This document shows positions 1 to 8,613 of a stretch of 64,000 nt of DNA, one piece after another; position 1 is the first letter of the stretch, and every line of letters starts with the position of its first letter. Source of the DNA: Levilinea sp. Its GTDB lineage: Bacteria > Chloroflexota > Anaerolineae > Anaerolineales > Anaerolineaceae. The notes beneath the pieces were generated by a model, which was not told the origin of the DNA, made no database searches, and saw nothing but the letters and a program-made list of their open reading frames with translations. Made by a program: the position numbers and the translations under genes. The stretch is from NCBI GenBank assembly GCA_029975215.1, contig JARKPO010000067.1:124001-188000 (forward strand), read 5' to 3'.

Positions 1-598
1 GCAGGCCATAGGTGATTGTGGGGGTGGTAGGGGAGACCATGCCAGCGTCAGGATTGAGGCAGACATCGGCGGAGAGGATTTGTTTCTGCTCGCGTAAGAA
101 GTGCGCCATGCTGGGAGAGCCGATCTCTTCCTCGCCTTCAATGATGAATTTAATGTTGACAGGAAGGGAACTGGTCTTTAAGACGGCCTCCACCGCCTGA
201 ATGGCGGCCACGACCTGGCCTTTCATGTCGGATGCGCCGCGAGCATACAGCCGATCCTCGCGGATTTCGGGTTTGAAGGGGTCTGAATGCCAAAGTTCCA
301 GGGGTGCAGCTGGTTGGACATCATAATGACCGTAAATTAAAACAGTGGGGGCATCCATTTTGTCTGCACAAAACTGACCGAACACCATGGGATGTTTTTG
401 CGTGGGAAAAACTTGAATATGGTCCAGGCCGATATATTTTAATTGATCGGCAATCCAATCCGCGGCCTTCAGCATGTCGGCAGCATGATCGGGGTCGGTG
501 GATACAGATGGAATGCTGCAAAGCTGCGTCAGTCGCTCCAGGGCGACGTGTTCCTGTGATTTTAAGAAATCCAATGCGGCAGTGCGATGATTTGGCAT
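1..598 (-). CDS. M20-family metallo-dipeptidase, N-terminal part (runs off window)
   Basis: Zinc-dependent exopeptidase of the M20 family (dipeptidase/ArgE/DapE group), probably cytosolic. Only the first 199 residues lie in the window; the rest is beyond base 1. Visible metal-site motifs are GHYDVQP (His91, Asp93), GASDMKGQ (bridging Asp124) and EGEEEIGS (catalytic Glu pair near 157). The ATG is preceded by AGGAG seven bases upstream. It is divergent from the molybdoenzyme operon. The YGHYDVQP signature points to the carnosinase-like dipeptidases rather than to YgeY, the M20 protein of the E. coli purine cluster, so a link to the neighbouring island is not supported by sequence. Confidence 0.9.
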   Translation of the reverse strand, partial: MPNHRTAALDFLKSQEHVALERLTQLCSIPSVSTDPDHAADMLKAADWIADQLKYIGLDHIQVFPTQKHPMVFGQFCADKMDAPTVLIYGHYDVQPAAPLELWHSDPFKPEIREDRLYARGASDMKGQVVAAIQAVEAVLKTSSLPVNIKFIIEGEEEIGSPSMAHFLREQKQILSADVCLNPDAGMVSPTTPTITYGL

Positions 599-654
599 GA
601 CTTATCTCCTATTCGATCTGTTATGATTATATGCGAAATCAGGCTGTGAAGCTA

Positions 655-683
655 TTGCGCTGTAGAATTGGATTTGCTACAAT
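655..683 (+). promoter_or_regulatory. Sigma-70-type promoter for the first molybdoenzyme operon
   Basis: TTGCGC at 655-660, a 17-base spacer, then TACAAT at 678-683 with an upstream TG giving an extended -10 (TGCTACAAT). Transcription would start near 690, leaving about 100 bases of leader before the first ATG. Confidence 0.55.
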
Positions 684-695
684 CATCTGTAGTAA

Positions 696-789
696 GGTTC
701 GGTGGTCGGTTCAGGGCCATCCTGAATCGGCGTCGGGAAATCTAAATAACCCGTCGAAAAGTGCCGCCAACTAGTTGGGCCACCGATCC
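696..789 (+). ncRNA. Candidate structured leader RNA (four-stem, riboswitch-like)
   Basis: The leader folds by eye into a four-way junction. A closing stem pairs 696-705 with 780-789 (9 of 10 pairs). Inside are three hairpins: 706-715 with 721-730 (ten pairs, two of them wobble; loop GCCAT), 731-737 with 750-756 (six of seven pairs; 12-base loop) and a short CCAA/TTGG hairpin around 767-778. The 3' strand of the closing stem ends two bases before the ATG at 792 and covers the place where a ribosome binding site would lie, and no obvious Shine-Dalgarno is present. I do not recognise the class. A molybdenum-cofactor or purine-type sensor would fit the genes downstream, but that is inference. 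Confidence 0.4.
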
Positions 790-791
790 CT

Positions 792-1685
792 ATGATCATC
801 TGGAATCACTATTACCTCCCTTCCACATTAGCCGAAGCAATTGAGCTGTTAACCCAGGCTCCTGGCTCTGCCCGTGTCGTCGCTGGCGGCACAGATTTGC
901 TGTTGGATTTGCAGCAAGGCCGACATCCGCCTGTGGATACCCTGGTGGATGTGAACCAGGTGCGAGAGATGCAGGTTTTGGAAATGCGTGGGGCACACCT
1001 GTTTATTGGCGCATCGGTACCCCTGAATCAGATCGCTACATCTGAACTGGTGTTTGAACACGCCCAGGCGCTGAGCGAAGCGAGCGGACTGATCGGTGGC
1101 CCGCAGGTGCGCAACACCGGCACACTGGGTGGAAACGTGGCCCATGCGCTGCCTGCAGCAGACGGGACGATATCCATTATGGCGCTCAACGCGGAAGCTG
1201 AAATCGCCAGCGCCCACGGGTTGAGGCGCCAGCCTTTGAGCACTTTGTTCGTTGGGCCTGGAAAATCAGCGTTAGATCCTCACGGTGAGATCATTTCCGG
1301 TTTTTACCTGCCGGTTAGAAAACAAAATCAGGCTTCAGCCTTCAGCCGGATCATGCGGCCGCAGGGGGTTGCACTGCCGGTGATCAACATGGCTGCATGG
1401 TTGGAGCGAGATAGGGATCGTATTCAAGATATCCGTATTGCGGTGGGGCCGTCTGGCCCAATTCCGCAGCGGATCCCCGCCGCAGAAGATGCTTTGCGCG
1501 GCAAACCGTACGGCGAAGAAAGTTTGAACGACGGGTTGAAAGCCATGCTGGAAAGTGTCAAATTCCGCACCAGCCCGCAGCGAGCGACGGCTGAGTACCG
1601 CCGAAAATTAGCTGGAGTGCTGCTGGACGAAGTGATCTACAAAGCCTGGCAGCGGGCGGGCGAGCCCGTCTCTCACTCGGTTTAA
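792..1685 (+). CDS. Xanthine dehydrogenase family, FAD-binding subunit (enzyme 1)
   Basis: Medium subunit of a molybdenum hydroxylase, 297 residues, passing electrons from the 2Fe-2S clusters to FAD. The FAD signatures are AGGTDLLLDL near residues 31-40 and the glycine-rich GGPQVRNTGTLGGNVAHA near 100-117, followed by the CO-dehydrogenase flavoprotein C-terminal domain. It is the first gene of an operon and is followed with a one-base stop/start contact by the fused FeS/Mo subunit. The start lacks a clear Shine-Dalgarno and sits directly behind a potential RNA stem, so translation may be regulated. The partner order FAD, then FeS-Mo, then SsnA resembles the E. coli ssnA-ygfM-xdhD neighbourhood. 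Confidence 0.9.
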   Translation: MIIWNHYYLPSTLAEAIELLTQAPGSARVVAGGTDLLLDLQQGRHPPVDTLVDVNQVREMQVLEMRGAHLFIGASVPLNQIATSELVFEHAQALSEASGLIGGPQVRNTGTLGGNVAHALPAADGTISIMALNAEAEIASAHGLRRQPLSTLFVGPGKSALDPHGEIISGFYLPVRKQNQASAFSRIMRPQGVALPVINMAAWLERDRDRIQDIRIAVGPSGPIPQRIPAAEDALRGKPYGEESLNDGLKAMLESVKFRTSPQRATAEYRRKLAGVLLDEVIYKAWQRAGEPVSHSV

Positions 1686-1702
1686 TGGTGAAGGAGCGGA
1701 GA

Positions 1703-4504
1703 ATGGCAGATGAAACCCTGATTGAGTGTATCGTTAATGGAAAACAGGTTCGCTTGCCTGCCCGACCAGGCGAAATGTTAGCGGAGATGCTGCGCGAGCG
1801 GTTGGGATTAACGGGAACCAAGATTGGATGTAATGAAGCGGAATGCGGAGCTTGCACGGTTCTGATTGATAACAAACCGATCCTGTCCTGCACCTTCCCC
1901 GCGATGCGGGCACAGGGACGCAATATTCTAACTATCGAGGGCCTGCGGCAAATTCATGGAGATGAAGAACACTTGCACCCCTTGCAGGAAGCTTTTATCC
2001 TGCACGGCGCGGTGCAATGCGGTTTTTGCATCCCTGGGCAGATAATGACCTCATACGCGCTGCTGTTACAAAAGCCTGAGCCGACGACTGAGGATATTCG
2101 CCACGCACTGAAGGACACTCTGTGCCGGTGTGCTGGTTACCCGACAATTGAACGCGCCATTTTGGCGGCAGCCGAGGCAATGCGCACGGGAAAGCCGGTG
2201 CAACCGCCCCAAATTCAGGAATCGAGCCGCGCACAGAAAGTGATTGGACGGGTGGAACTCCGACCGGAGGCGGTGGAAAAGGCCACCGGTGCAGCCATTT
2301 ATACGGACGACTTGAAATTTGAAGGGATGCTGTACGGTCGGGCAAAACGCGCTGGGATCCCGCATGGTCGATTAAAAAAATTGGATGTTTCTAAAGCCCG
2401 AAATCTGTCGGGGGTATGGGCTGTTTTGACTGCCGAAGATATCCCTGGGGATCATTATCACGGCCTGGTGATTCCTGATTGGCCGACGATGGTTGGGATT
2501 GGGGAGCGTATTCGCTATGTGGGGGATACGGTGGCGATTGTGGCGGCGGAGACCAAAGAGATCGCCGCTGAGGCTTTGGATTTAATCGAAGCTGAATATG
2601 AACAACTGCCGGTGATTACAGACCCGGTCCAGGCACGTAAACCTGAAACGGAGGCTCTGCACCCGGGCGGGAACCTGCTGAAGCACATTAAAGTACGGAA
2701 AGGTTTGACGGAAGCAGGCTTTGAACAGGCAGATGTGGTGATGGAGCATGTGTTCCACACCCCAACGACTGACCACGCTTTTTTAGAGCCGGAATGCAGC
2801 ATCGCCCGGGTGAATGATGAAGGCCGAATGGAAGTATATGTTGGATCCCAAATCCCCTATGCCGACCGTAACCAGGTGGCTCGTGCATTAGGCTGGCCTG
2901 AGGACCGGGTGCGCATCATTGGGACCTTAATTGGCGGCGGCTTTGGCGGAAAAGAAGACATCATGGGACAGATTCACTCTGCTTTGCTGGCGAACGCCAC
3001 GCAGCGGCCGGTGAAAATCCTCTTCGACCGGCATGAAAGTCTGGTGGTGCACCCCAAACGCCACGCGACCCAAATTCGTGTGAAAGTTGGTGCCAAGCGA
3101 GATGGGACGTTGGTTGCGGCGGAGACAGAACTGTATGGGGATACGGGCGCTTATGCTTCGTTGGGAGAAAAGGTGATGACTCGTGCCACCACGCATTCTT
3201 CCGGCCCGTACAGCATTGCGAACGTGAAAGCAGATTGTTATGCGATGTATACGAATAACCCTCCGGCGGGGGCGTTCCGCGGGTTTGGGGTAACCCAGTC
3301 GGCGTTTGCAGTGGAATCGATGATGGACATGTTGGCTGAACGTCTGGGCATGGACCGGATTGAGCTGCGCAAGAAGAACGCGCTGCGGGTGGGGAGCATC
3401 ACCAATACCGGTCAGATACTGCGAGATAGTGTGGGTTTAGTAGAGTGTCTTGAAAAAGTTGAAGCAGAATTGCACCGGCTGGCTGGCCCAGACCCATTTG
3501 CACCGCGTGAAGTGAAAGGCAGCCCCCACCTTGTTCGCGCCTGGGGATTGGCGGCGGCCTACAAGAACACAGGGTTGGGCGGTGGCGCGCCAGATAAATC
3601 GGGCGCGGAAGTTGAGCTGTTCCCTGATGGGACTTTGGAAGTGCGCACCTCCGCAGCGGAACTTGGGCAGGGCCTGGTGACGGTTTTGCGCATGATCGTG
3701 GCGGAAGAATTTGGGGTGCGCGGCGAACGCGTACACGTACTCCTCTCAGATACGGATTTGACCCCAGACGGCGGCCCTACAACAGCATCGCGGCAGACAT
3801 ATGTGACCGGCAACGCTGCACGAGGGGCGGCTGTGGCGCTGCGGCAGGCGCTAACCTCAATGTTGGCGGAAAGGTATGATGTCCCGCCGGAGCAAATTCG
3901 CTTTGTCGAAGGGCTGGCTCAGGTGAATGGACAAGAAATCCCCTTGGGCGCTTTGGCGACTGAGATGCAGAGCGAAGGACGCGCACCCCGTTCGATGTTT
4001 GAATATTGGGCGCCAGCCACTCGCCCGCTGGGCGAAGAGGGTGATATGCACTTCGCCTTTGGGTTTGGGGTGCAGGCGGCTGAGGTGGAAGTGAACCGGC
4101 TGACCGGCGAAGTGCGGATTGTACGCATTGTAGCTGCTACGGATGTGGGAACCGCCATCAATCCCTTGGGTTTGCAAGGCCAGGTGGAAGGCGGGGTGAT
4201 GATGGGGCTGGGGAATGCGCTGACGGAGCATTTTATTTTGGACGAAGGGCGAGTGGTGACTGACCGGCTGGCGCGCTATCGTATTCCGTCGATCATGCAC
4301 ACCCCAGAAATCACTTCGATTATCGTGGAACATGCGACATCCGGCGGCCCGTATGGGGCCAAGGGGATCGGCGAAATTGTCAGTATTCCCACAACACCGG
4401 CCATTACAAATGCGATTTACAACGCGGTGGGCGTGCGGGTGGACTCGCTGCCGGTGGATCAAGAAAAAATTGCCGAGGCAATCGCGGCGGAAAAGGCAGG
4501 CTGA
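1703..4504 (+). CDS. Xanthine dehydrogenase family, fused 2Fe-2S and molybdopterin subunit (enzyme 1)
   Basis: 933 residues, XdhD-like fusion. Residues 1-155 hold two 2Fe-2S sites: Cys43, 48, 51, 63 (GCNEAECGACTVL) and a QCGFC...LCRCAGY pair near 110-150. The remainder is the Mo-cofactor domain, with IGGGFGGKED, GAFRGFGVTQ, AELGQGLVT and the C-terminal GAKGIGEI whose Glu is the expected catalytic base. These are xanthine/purine hydroxylase hallmarks. I chose the ATG at 1703 because AAGGAG lies six bases upstream; an ATG at 1685 is possible. With SsnA downstream and YqeB/MocA in the same island, a selenium-dependent purine hydroxylase is the best guess; the exact substrate cannot be read from sequence. 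Confidence 0.9.
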   Translation: MADETLIECIVNGKQVRLPARPGEMLAEMLRERLGLTGTKIGCNEAECGACTVLIDNKPILSCTFPAMRAQGRNILTIEGLRQIHGDEEHLHPLQEAFILHGAVQCGFCIPGQIMTSYALLLQKPEPTTEDIRHALKDTLCRCAGYPTIERAILAAAEAMRTGKPVQPPQIQESSRAQKVIGRVELRPEAVEKATGAAIYTDDLKFEGMLYGRAKRAGIPHGRLKKLDVSKARNLSGVWAVLTAEDIPGDHYHGLVIPDWPTMVGIGERIRYVGDTVAIVAAETKEIAAEALDLIEAEYEQLPVITDPVQARKPETEALHPGGNLLKHIKVRKGLTEAGFEQADVVMEHVFHTPTTDHAFLEPECSIARVNDEGRMEVYVGSQIPYADRNQVARALGWPEDRVRIIGTLIGGGFGGKEDIMGQIHSALLANATQRPVKILFDRHESLVVHPKRHATQIRVKVGAKRDGTLVAAETELYGDTGAYASLGEKVMTRATTHSSGPYSIANVKADCYAMYTNNPPAGAFRGFGVTQSAFAVESMMDMLAERLGMDRIELRKKNALRVGSITNTGQILRDSVGLVECLEKVEAELHRLAGPDPFAPREVKGSPHLVRAWGLAAAYKNTGLGGGAPDKSGAEVELFPDGTLEVRTSAAELGQGLVTVLRMIVAEEFGVRGERVHVLLSDTDLTPDGGPTTASRQTYVTGNAARGAAVALRQALTSMLAERYDVPPEQIRFVEGLAQVNGQEIPLGALATEMQSEGRAPRSMFEYWAPATRPLGEEGDMHFAFGFGVQAAEVEVNRLTGEVRIVRIVAATDVGTAINPLGLQGQVEGGVMMGLGNALTEHFILDEGRVVTDRLARYRIPSIMHTPEITSIIVEHATSGGPYGAKGIGEIVSIPTTPAITNAIYNAVGVRVDSLPVDQEKIAEAIAAEKAG

Positions 4505-4505
4505 T

Positions 4506-5846
4506 ATGCTGATTATCAACGGTAAGATTTTGACGTGGGAAAAGCCGAACCGCATCTTGGACGGTCAGGCTGTCTTAATTCGCGAAGGGAAAATTGTGGA
4601 GGTTGCTCCGCAGGTTGACCTGACGGCGCGCTATCCTCAGGAAGAAAGGCTGGATGCGGGCGGGCAGTACGTGATGCCGGGGAACATTTGTGCCCACACC
4701 CATTTTTATGGAGCCTTTTCACGGGGGATGGCTATCCCCGGAGCGCCCGCCAAGGATTTCCCAGAAATCTTGGAAAAATTGTGGTGGCCGCTAGACAAAT
4801 CGCTGGATGATCAGGCGGTGAAGTTTTCTGCGCTGGTTTGCATGATTGATGCCATCAAACACGGCACCACGACATTGATTGATCACCATGCGTCACCGTA
4901 CGCGATTGACGGGTCGCTGGATCTTATTGCTGAGGCGGCCTGTGAAACGGGTCTGCGCTGCTCACTTTGTTATGAGGTGACCGACCGGGATGGCGAAGAG
5001 CGCTCGAAGGCGGGAATACGCGAGAATGTGCGCTTTATCCGGCGGGTGGAGCAGGAAAAGAATCCGCTGTTGGCAGCCACTTTTGGTATTCATGCCAGCC
5101 TGACGGTTTCAGACACGACTCTGGAGCGTTGTCGGGCGGAAATCCCTTCGAACTATGGTTTTCATATTCATGTGGCCGAACATTCGGCGGATGAGTACGA
5201 TTCGCTGGCGAAATCTGGCAAGCGCGTGGTAGACCGCCTGCATCAATTCGATATTTTGGGCGATCGTTCCATTATCGTGCATGCGGTGCATGTGGATGCA
5301 AAAGAGATTGCCTATCTGGCAGAGACGAAAACATGGGTCAGCCACCAGCCGCGCTCGAACATGAACAATGCCGTGGGGTTGCCCGCGGTGGAGTCGATGA
5401 TGCGAGCAGGCATTAAGGTTTGCTTGGGGAATGACGGCTTTTCCAATGCGATGTGGGAAGAATGGAAGACCGCTTATCTGGCACACAAACTTTGGAACCT
5501 GGATCCGCGGCGTATGGGTGGTTACGATCTGGTGGAAATGGCTGTCTATAACAACCAACAGCTGGCGCAGGCCCAATTTGGCGGTACACCCGTGGGTGTG
5601 ATTTCGCCAGGAGCCTGGGCGGACCTTATTTTTGTGGATTACAAACCGTTTACACCCTTCACCGGCGGCAATGCCCCCTGGCATATCCTGTTTGGGTTCA
5701 ATGAAAGCATGATCACCACCACGATGGTGGCGGGGAAAGTGTTGATGCGCGACCGGAAGATCCTGGTTTTGGATGAGGCCGCGGTGATGGAGGAGGCGCT
5801 GCGAATCGCTCCTCAGGTGTGGGGTCGGTATAACCAAAAATTTTAA
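4506..5846 (+). CDS. ssnA: SsnA-like aminohydrolase (amidohydrolase superfamily)
   Basis: Metal-dependent hydrolase of 446 residues that probably deaminates or opens an N-heterocycle. Metal ligands seen: HTH at 64-66, HIHVAEH, IIVHAVHV and the LGNDGFS aspartate. Long stretches match the SsnA pattern: LWWPLDKSLDD, IDHHASP, HQPRSNMNNAVG. SsnA is part of the anaerobic purine/urate catabolic cluster of enterobacteria and gut anaerobes. The start is taken at the ATG directly after the upstream stop (one base between); a longer frame beginning at 4332 lies wholly inside the upstream gene and is rejected. Co-translation with the upstream hydroxylase is likely. Confidence 0.85.
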   Translation: MLIINGKILTWEKPNRILDGQAVLIREGKIVEVAPQVDLTARYPQEERLDAGGQYVMPGNICAHTHFYGAFSRGMAIPGAPAKDFPEILEKLWWPLDKSLDDQAVKFSALVCMIDAIKHGTTTLIDHHASPYAIDGSLDLIAEAACETGLRCSLCYEVTDRDGEERSKAGIRENVRFIRRVEQEKNPLLAATFGIHASLTVSDTTLERCRAEIPSNYGFHIHVAEHSADEYDSLAKSGKRVVDRLHQFDILGDRSIIVHAVHVDAKEIAYLAETKTWVSHQPRSNMNNAVGLPAVESMMRAGIKVCLGNDGFSNAMWEEWKTAYLAHKLWNLDPRRMGGYDLVEMAVYNNQQLAQAQFGGTPVGVISPGAWADLIFVDYKPFTPFTGGNAPWHILFGFNESMITTTMVAGKVLMRDRKILVLDEAAVMEEALRIAPQVWGRYNQKF

Positions 5847-5875
5847 AGGCACCTTTTTACTTCATCAGGAGAAGA

Positions 5876-6562
5876 ATGAGCGATAACCCAGAAGTGAACA
5901 TTCGCGTGATTGCTGTCTTGGGGGGGACCGGCAAAGAAGGTAAGGGGCTGGCGTTTGCATGGGCGAAAGCCGGATACAAGATCTTAATCGGCTCACGGCA
6001 GGTTGAAAAAGCTCAAGCCGCGGCGGATGATGTGAAACAGATGATGGGGGGGACAGCGGACATCCAAGGGGTTACAAACCCTGAAGCGGCTGAGCAGGCC
6101 GATATCGTGGTGCTGACGGTTCCGTTTTCAGCCCACCGGACTATGTTGGAAAGCGTCAAACCTTATTTGGCGGGGAAGATTTTGGTGGATGTGACTGTTC
6201 CACTGGTTCCGCCGAAGGTGACGAAAGTGCAAATGCCTCCAGCCGGCAGCGCAGCGCAGGAAGCCAAGGAAATCCTGGGAGAGACAACAGAAGTGGTGGC
6301 TGCTTTCCAAAACATTTCCTATGAGAACCTTTTGTCGGGTGAGAGCGTAGATTGTGATGTATTGGTGACCGGCAGCAGCAAGGCTGCTCGTGAAACGGTG
6401 ATCAAGCTGGTGGAAGATACGGGCCTGATCGGTTGGGATGCAGGACCAATTGAAAATTCCGTGGTTGTCGAAGGCTTGACCTCAATTTTGATCGGTTTGA
6501 ATAAGAAGTATGGAGTTGAATCTTCCGGGATCCGGATCACTGGGATTCCACGGAGGGGATAG
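5876..6562 (+). CDS. npdG: NADPH-dependent F420 reductase
   Basis: Rossmann-fold hydride-transfer enzyme of 228 residues exchanging electrons between NADP(H) and coenzyme F420. The N-terminal VLGGTGKEGKGLA dinucleotide motif followed by LIGSR (the Ser-Arg for the NADP phosphate) and the C-terminal DAGPIENS/VEGLTSILI stretch match the archaeal and actinobacterial Fno family. A clear AGGAGA precedes the ATG. It is followed nine bases later by CofE, which supports a true F420 role rather than a generic oxidoreductase. Confidence 0.88.
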   Translation: MSDNPEVNIRVIAVLGGTGKEGKGLAFAWAKAGYKILIGSRQVEKAQAAADDVKQMMGGTADIQGVTNPEAAEQADIVVLTVPFSAHRTMLESVKPYLAGKILVDVTVPLVPPKVTKVQMPPAGSAAQEAKEILGETTEVVAAFQNISYENLLSGESVDCDVLVTGSSKAARETVIKLVEDTGLIGWDAGPIENSVVVEGLTSILIGLNKKYGVESSGIRITGIPRRG

Positions 6563-6571
6563 CGAGAACTC

Positions 6572-7339
6572 ATGTCGTTAGTTTTAACCCCCTTAAACCA
6601 TATCCCTCTCATCGAGCCGGGGGATGACCTGGCAGAGCTGCTGATTCAGTCGCTGGATACAACGGGCATTCAACTTCATGACGGTGATATCTTGGTCGTA
6701 GCCCAAAAAATCGTATCGAAAGCCGAAGGACGATTGGTGAATTTGACCACAGTTAAGCCTTCAGCCAGAGCAATTGAACTGGCGGACATCACCAAAAAAG
6801 ATGCTCGGCTGCTGGAATTAATCCTGCAGGAGAGTCAGGCGGTTCTGCGGACTGGGTTTAACACCATTATTGTCGAACATCGTCTTGGTTTTATCTGCGC
6901 AAACGCTGGAATTGACCATTCAAACGTGCGCGGCCTGTGGGGAAACGAAGCCGACTGGGTGTTGCTGCTGCCTGAAGATCCAGATGCGTCCGCTCGGAGG
7001 CTTCAAGAGAAAATAGCTGCGCATAGCCATGTACATATTGGCGTGAGCATTATTGATTCGCACGGAAGAGCCTGGCGAAATGGGACGGTAGGTGTCACCA
7101 TCGGACTGGCAGGTGTACCGGGCGTTGTAGATATGCGCGGGATGCCGGATTTGTTCGGTTTCCAATTGCGGATTACCCAAATAGGGGCGGCAGACGAACT
7201 GGCGGCGGCGGCCTCTTTAATGATGGGGCAGGCGGCGGAAGGATCGCCCGCGGTGCATGTTCGCGGATTTCCCTATGCTTTAAGAGACTCATCTTTGTCA
7301 GAATTAATCCGACCCAAGGAACAAGATCTGTTTCGATAA
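6572..7339 (+). CDS. cofE: Coenzyme F420-0:L-glutamate ligase
   Basis: 255 residues, full CofE domain. It adds gamma-linked glutamates to F420-0 using GTP. Visible hallmarks are GDILVVAQKIVSKAEGR near 38-55 and the metal/GTP region FICANAGIDHSNV. There is no C-terminal FMN domain, so it is the archaeal-type stand-alone ligase rather than mycobacterial FbiB. Its stop overlaps the start of the next gene by one base, which indicates translational coupling. Confidence 0.9.
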   Translation: MSLVLTPLNHIPLIEPGDDLAELLIQSLDTTGIQLHDGDILVVAQKIVSKAEGRLVNLTTVKPSARAIELADITKKDARLLELILQESQAVLRTGFNTIIVEHRLGFICANAGIDHSNVRGLWGNEADWVLLLPEDPDASARRLQEKIAAHSHVHIGVSIIDSHGRAWRNGTVGVTIGLAGVPGVVDMRGMPDLFGFQLRITQIGAADELAAAASLMMGQAAEGSPAVHVRGFPYALRDSSLSELIRPKEQDLFR

Positions 7340-7875
7340 TGATGATTGCCGTCGTTTCCCTGGTGCACGAAAGTCAAACCTGGCCTGGCAAAACCACTCA
7401 GGCCCTAATAGACTCTGTATGTGACTCAGGAGATTTGCAGACGGTGTATCGGCCGCACCTGACCTGGATGGCCATGGAAACACTGGAGCTTCAATCCAGT
7501 TTGGCTGCACTTGAGAAGCTTTCAGGTAATTACGCGCCGATTCAGGGAAACGTGTGGGGGTACGGCGTTTTCCCAGGGGAATATCCCACTGTAATCCTTG
7601 GGGTGTTGAAAACCGAAGAAATTCGGATATTGCACCAACAATTGTGGGCTGAACTTAGCCCGTGCGCAAAAGGCATCAATGCTTATTATGCTCCGATGGT
7701 GTGGATGCCGCACATTACCATGGTTTATCATGATCAAACCTTGCAGCAAGCACCTTGTGCTTTGGATGCGCTGATACCCACGTCCCCTCAGCAGTATGCT
7801 TTTGAGATCAATAATCTGGCTGTAATGTATCAAATTGAAAACGAGGAGGGCATTTACCATACAATCGCGTTGTGA
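7339..7875 (+). CDS. 2H phosphoesterase / 2'-5' RNA ligase-like protein
   Basis: 178 residues. Two H-x-T motifs, His40-Leu-Thr42 and His125-Ile-Thr127, give the paired-histidine active site of the 2H phosphoesterase superfamily (LigT, cyclic phosphodiesterases). The start can be either of two tandem ATGs at 7339 or 7342, overlapping the cofE stop. The natural substrate is unknown. Being locked between cofE and cofC, a role in F420 metabolism (for example hydrolysis of a phosphodiester or cyclic phosphate by-product) is possible but is only inference from position. Confidence 0.75.
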   Translation: MMIAVVSLVHESQTWPGKTTQALIDSVCDSGDLQTVYRPHLTWMAMETLELQSSLAALEKLSGNYAPIQGNVWGYGVFPGEYPTVILGVLKTEEIRILHQQLWAELSPCAKGINAYYAPMVWMPHITMVYHDQTLQQAPCALDALIPTSPQQYAFEINNLAVMYQIENEEGIYHTIAL

Positions 7876-7923
7876 AGGAAAGATTGTTGCCTGAGCAAAT
7901 GGTGTAGGATTGGCACGCGGGAG

Positions 7924-7929
7924 TATAAT
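7924..7929 (+). promoter_or_regulatory. -10 element (TATAAT) upstream of cofC
   Basis: A perfect TATAAT lies 37 bases before the cofC start in a 90-base gap. No good -35 hexamer is present at the 16-18 base spacing. It suggests that cofC can be transcribed separately from cofE. Confidence 0.45.
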
Positions 7930-7966
7930 TTAATATATCAATTCTGTATGGAGGGCTGCAAAGCTG

Positions 7967-8569
7967 ATGAGCCTCTGGGCAATCGTTCCAGTAAAGCCTT
8001 TACGAATGAGCAAGCCACAGTTATCGGATGTATTGGACGAAGAAGAACGCTTAACTTTAAACCTTACCATGTTAGGAAATACGCTGCAAGTTTTATCCAG
8101 CGTGCAAGAGATCGATCAGGTACTGGTGATCAGCCGTGATTCTTCTGTCCTGTCTATGGCGCGCGATTACGGTGCGCGAACTTTGCAGGAAGACCCGAAC
8201 TCGCCGCTCGAAGTGGTTTTACAACGAGCCGCGGCGGTGGCCAGGGCATATGCTGCCCGAGCATTACTGATCGTAGCAGCAGATTTGCCATTGTTGGCCC
8301 CGGAAGATATTCAATCAATGTTGGCTCACGCGGTTCAACCACCTGAGATGATCATCGCTCCCGATCGAAAAATGGACGGCGTTAATGCGGTGCTGATTAA
8401 CCCGATCGAGATGTTCAAAGTTACTTTTGGCAAAGGATCGGTGGAACGGTATCAAAAACAGGCTGAAGTCCGCGGAACCCGGCTGGAAATTCTTTCGCTT
8501 CCAACACTTGCGTTCGATCTTGATTCTCCGGAAGACCTTGAATACCTGAACCAGGTCGAGCAGGTTTAA
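7967..8569 (+). CDS. cofC: 2-phospho-L-lactate (or phosphoenolpyruvate) guanylyltransferase
   Basis: 200-residue nucleotidyltransferase that activates the phospho-acid side chain precursor for F420. Seen: N-terminal IVPVKPL with Lys near 17, VVAADLPLL (metal-binding Asp with the DxP motif), and the C-terminal LAFDLDSPEDLEYL. These fit CofC/FbiD. CofD/FbiA and the FO synthase genes are not in the window, so F420 synthesis is completed elsewhere. The start is a standard ATG after the TATAAT-like promoter. Confidence 0.85.
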   Translation: MSLWAIVPVKPLRMSKPQLSDVLDEEERLTLNLTMLGNTLQVLSSVQEIDQVLVISRDSSVLSMARDYGARTLQEDPNSPLEVVLQRAAAVARAYAARALLIVAADLPLLAPEDIQSMLAHAVQPPEMIIAPDRKMDGVNAVLINPIEMFKVTFGKGSVERYQKQAEVRGTRLEILSLPTLAFDLDSPEDLEYLNQVEQV

Positions 8570-8613
8570 CCGGTAGTAGAACGCCCAGTTTTTAACCTAT
8601 GATGGAGGAACTC

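Noticed and set aside
1..598. YgeY of the purine cluster
   Set aside because: The YGHYDVQP and EGEEEIGS motifs belong to the general M20 dipeptidase group, and the rest of the protein does not resemble YgeY.
696..789. tRNA or tmRNA-like gene in the leader
   Set aside because: Four stems are present, but there is no T-loop GTTC pattern, no seven-base anticodon loop and a 94-base length that fits no tRNA class.
4332..4505. 58-residue N-terminal extension of the SsnA-like protein
   Set aside because: It lies inside the upstream gene in another frame, has no similarity to the family, and the ATG at 4506 matches the family N-terminus.
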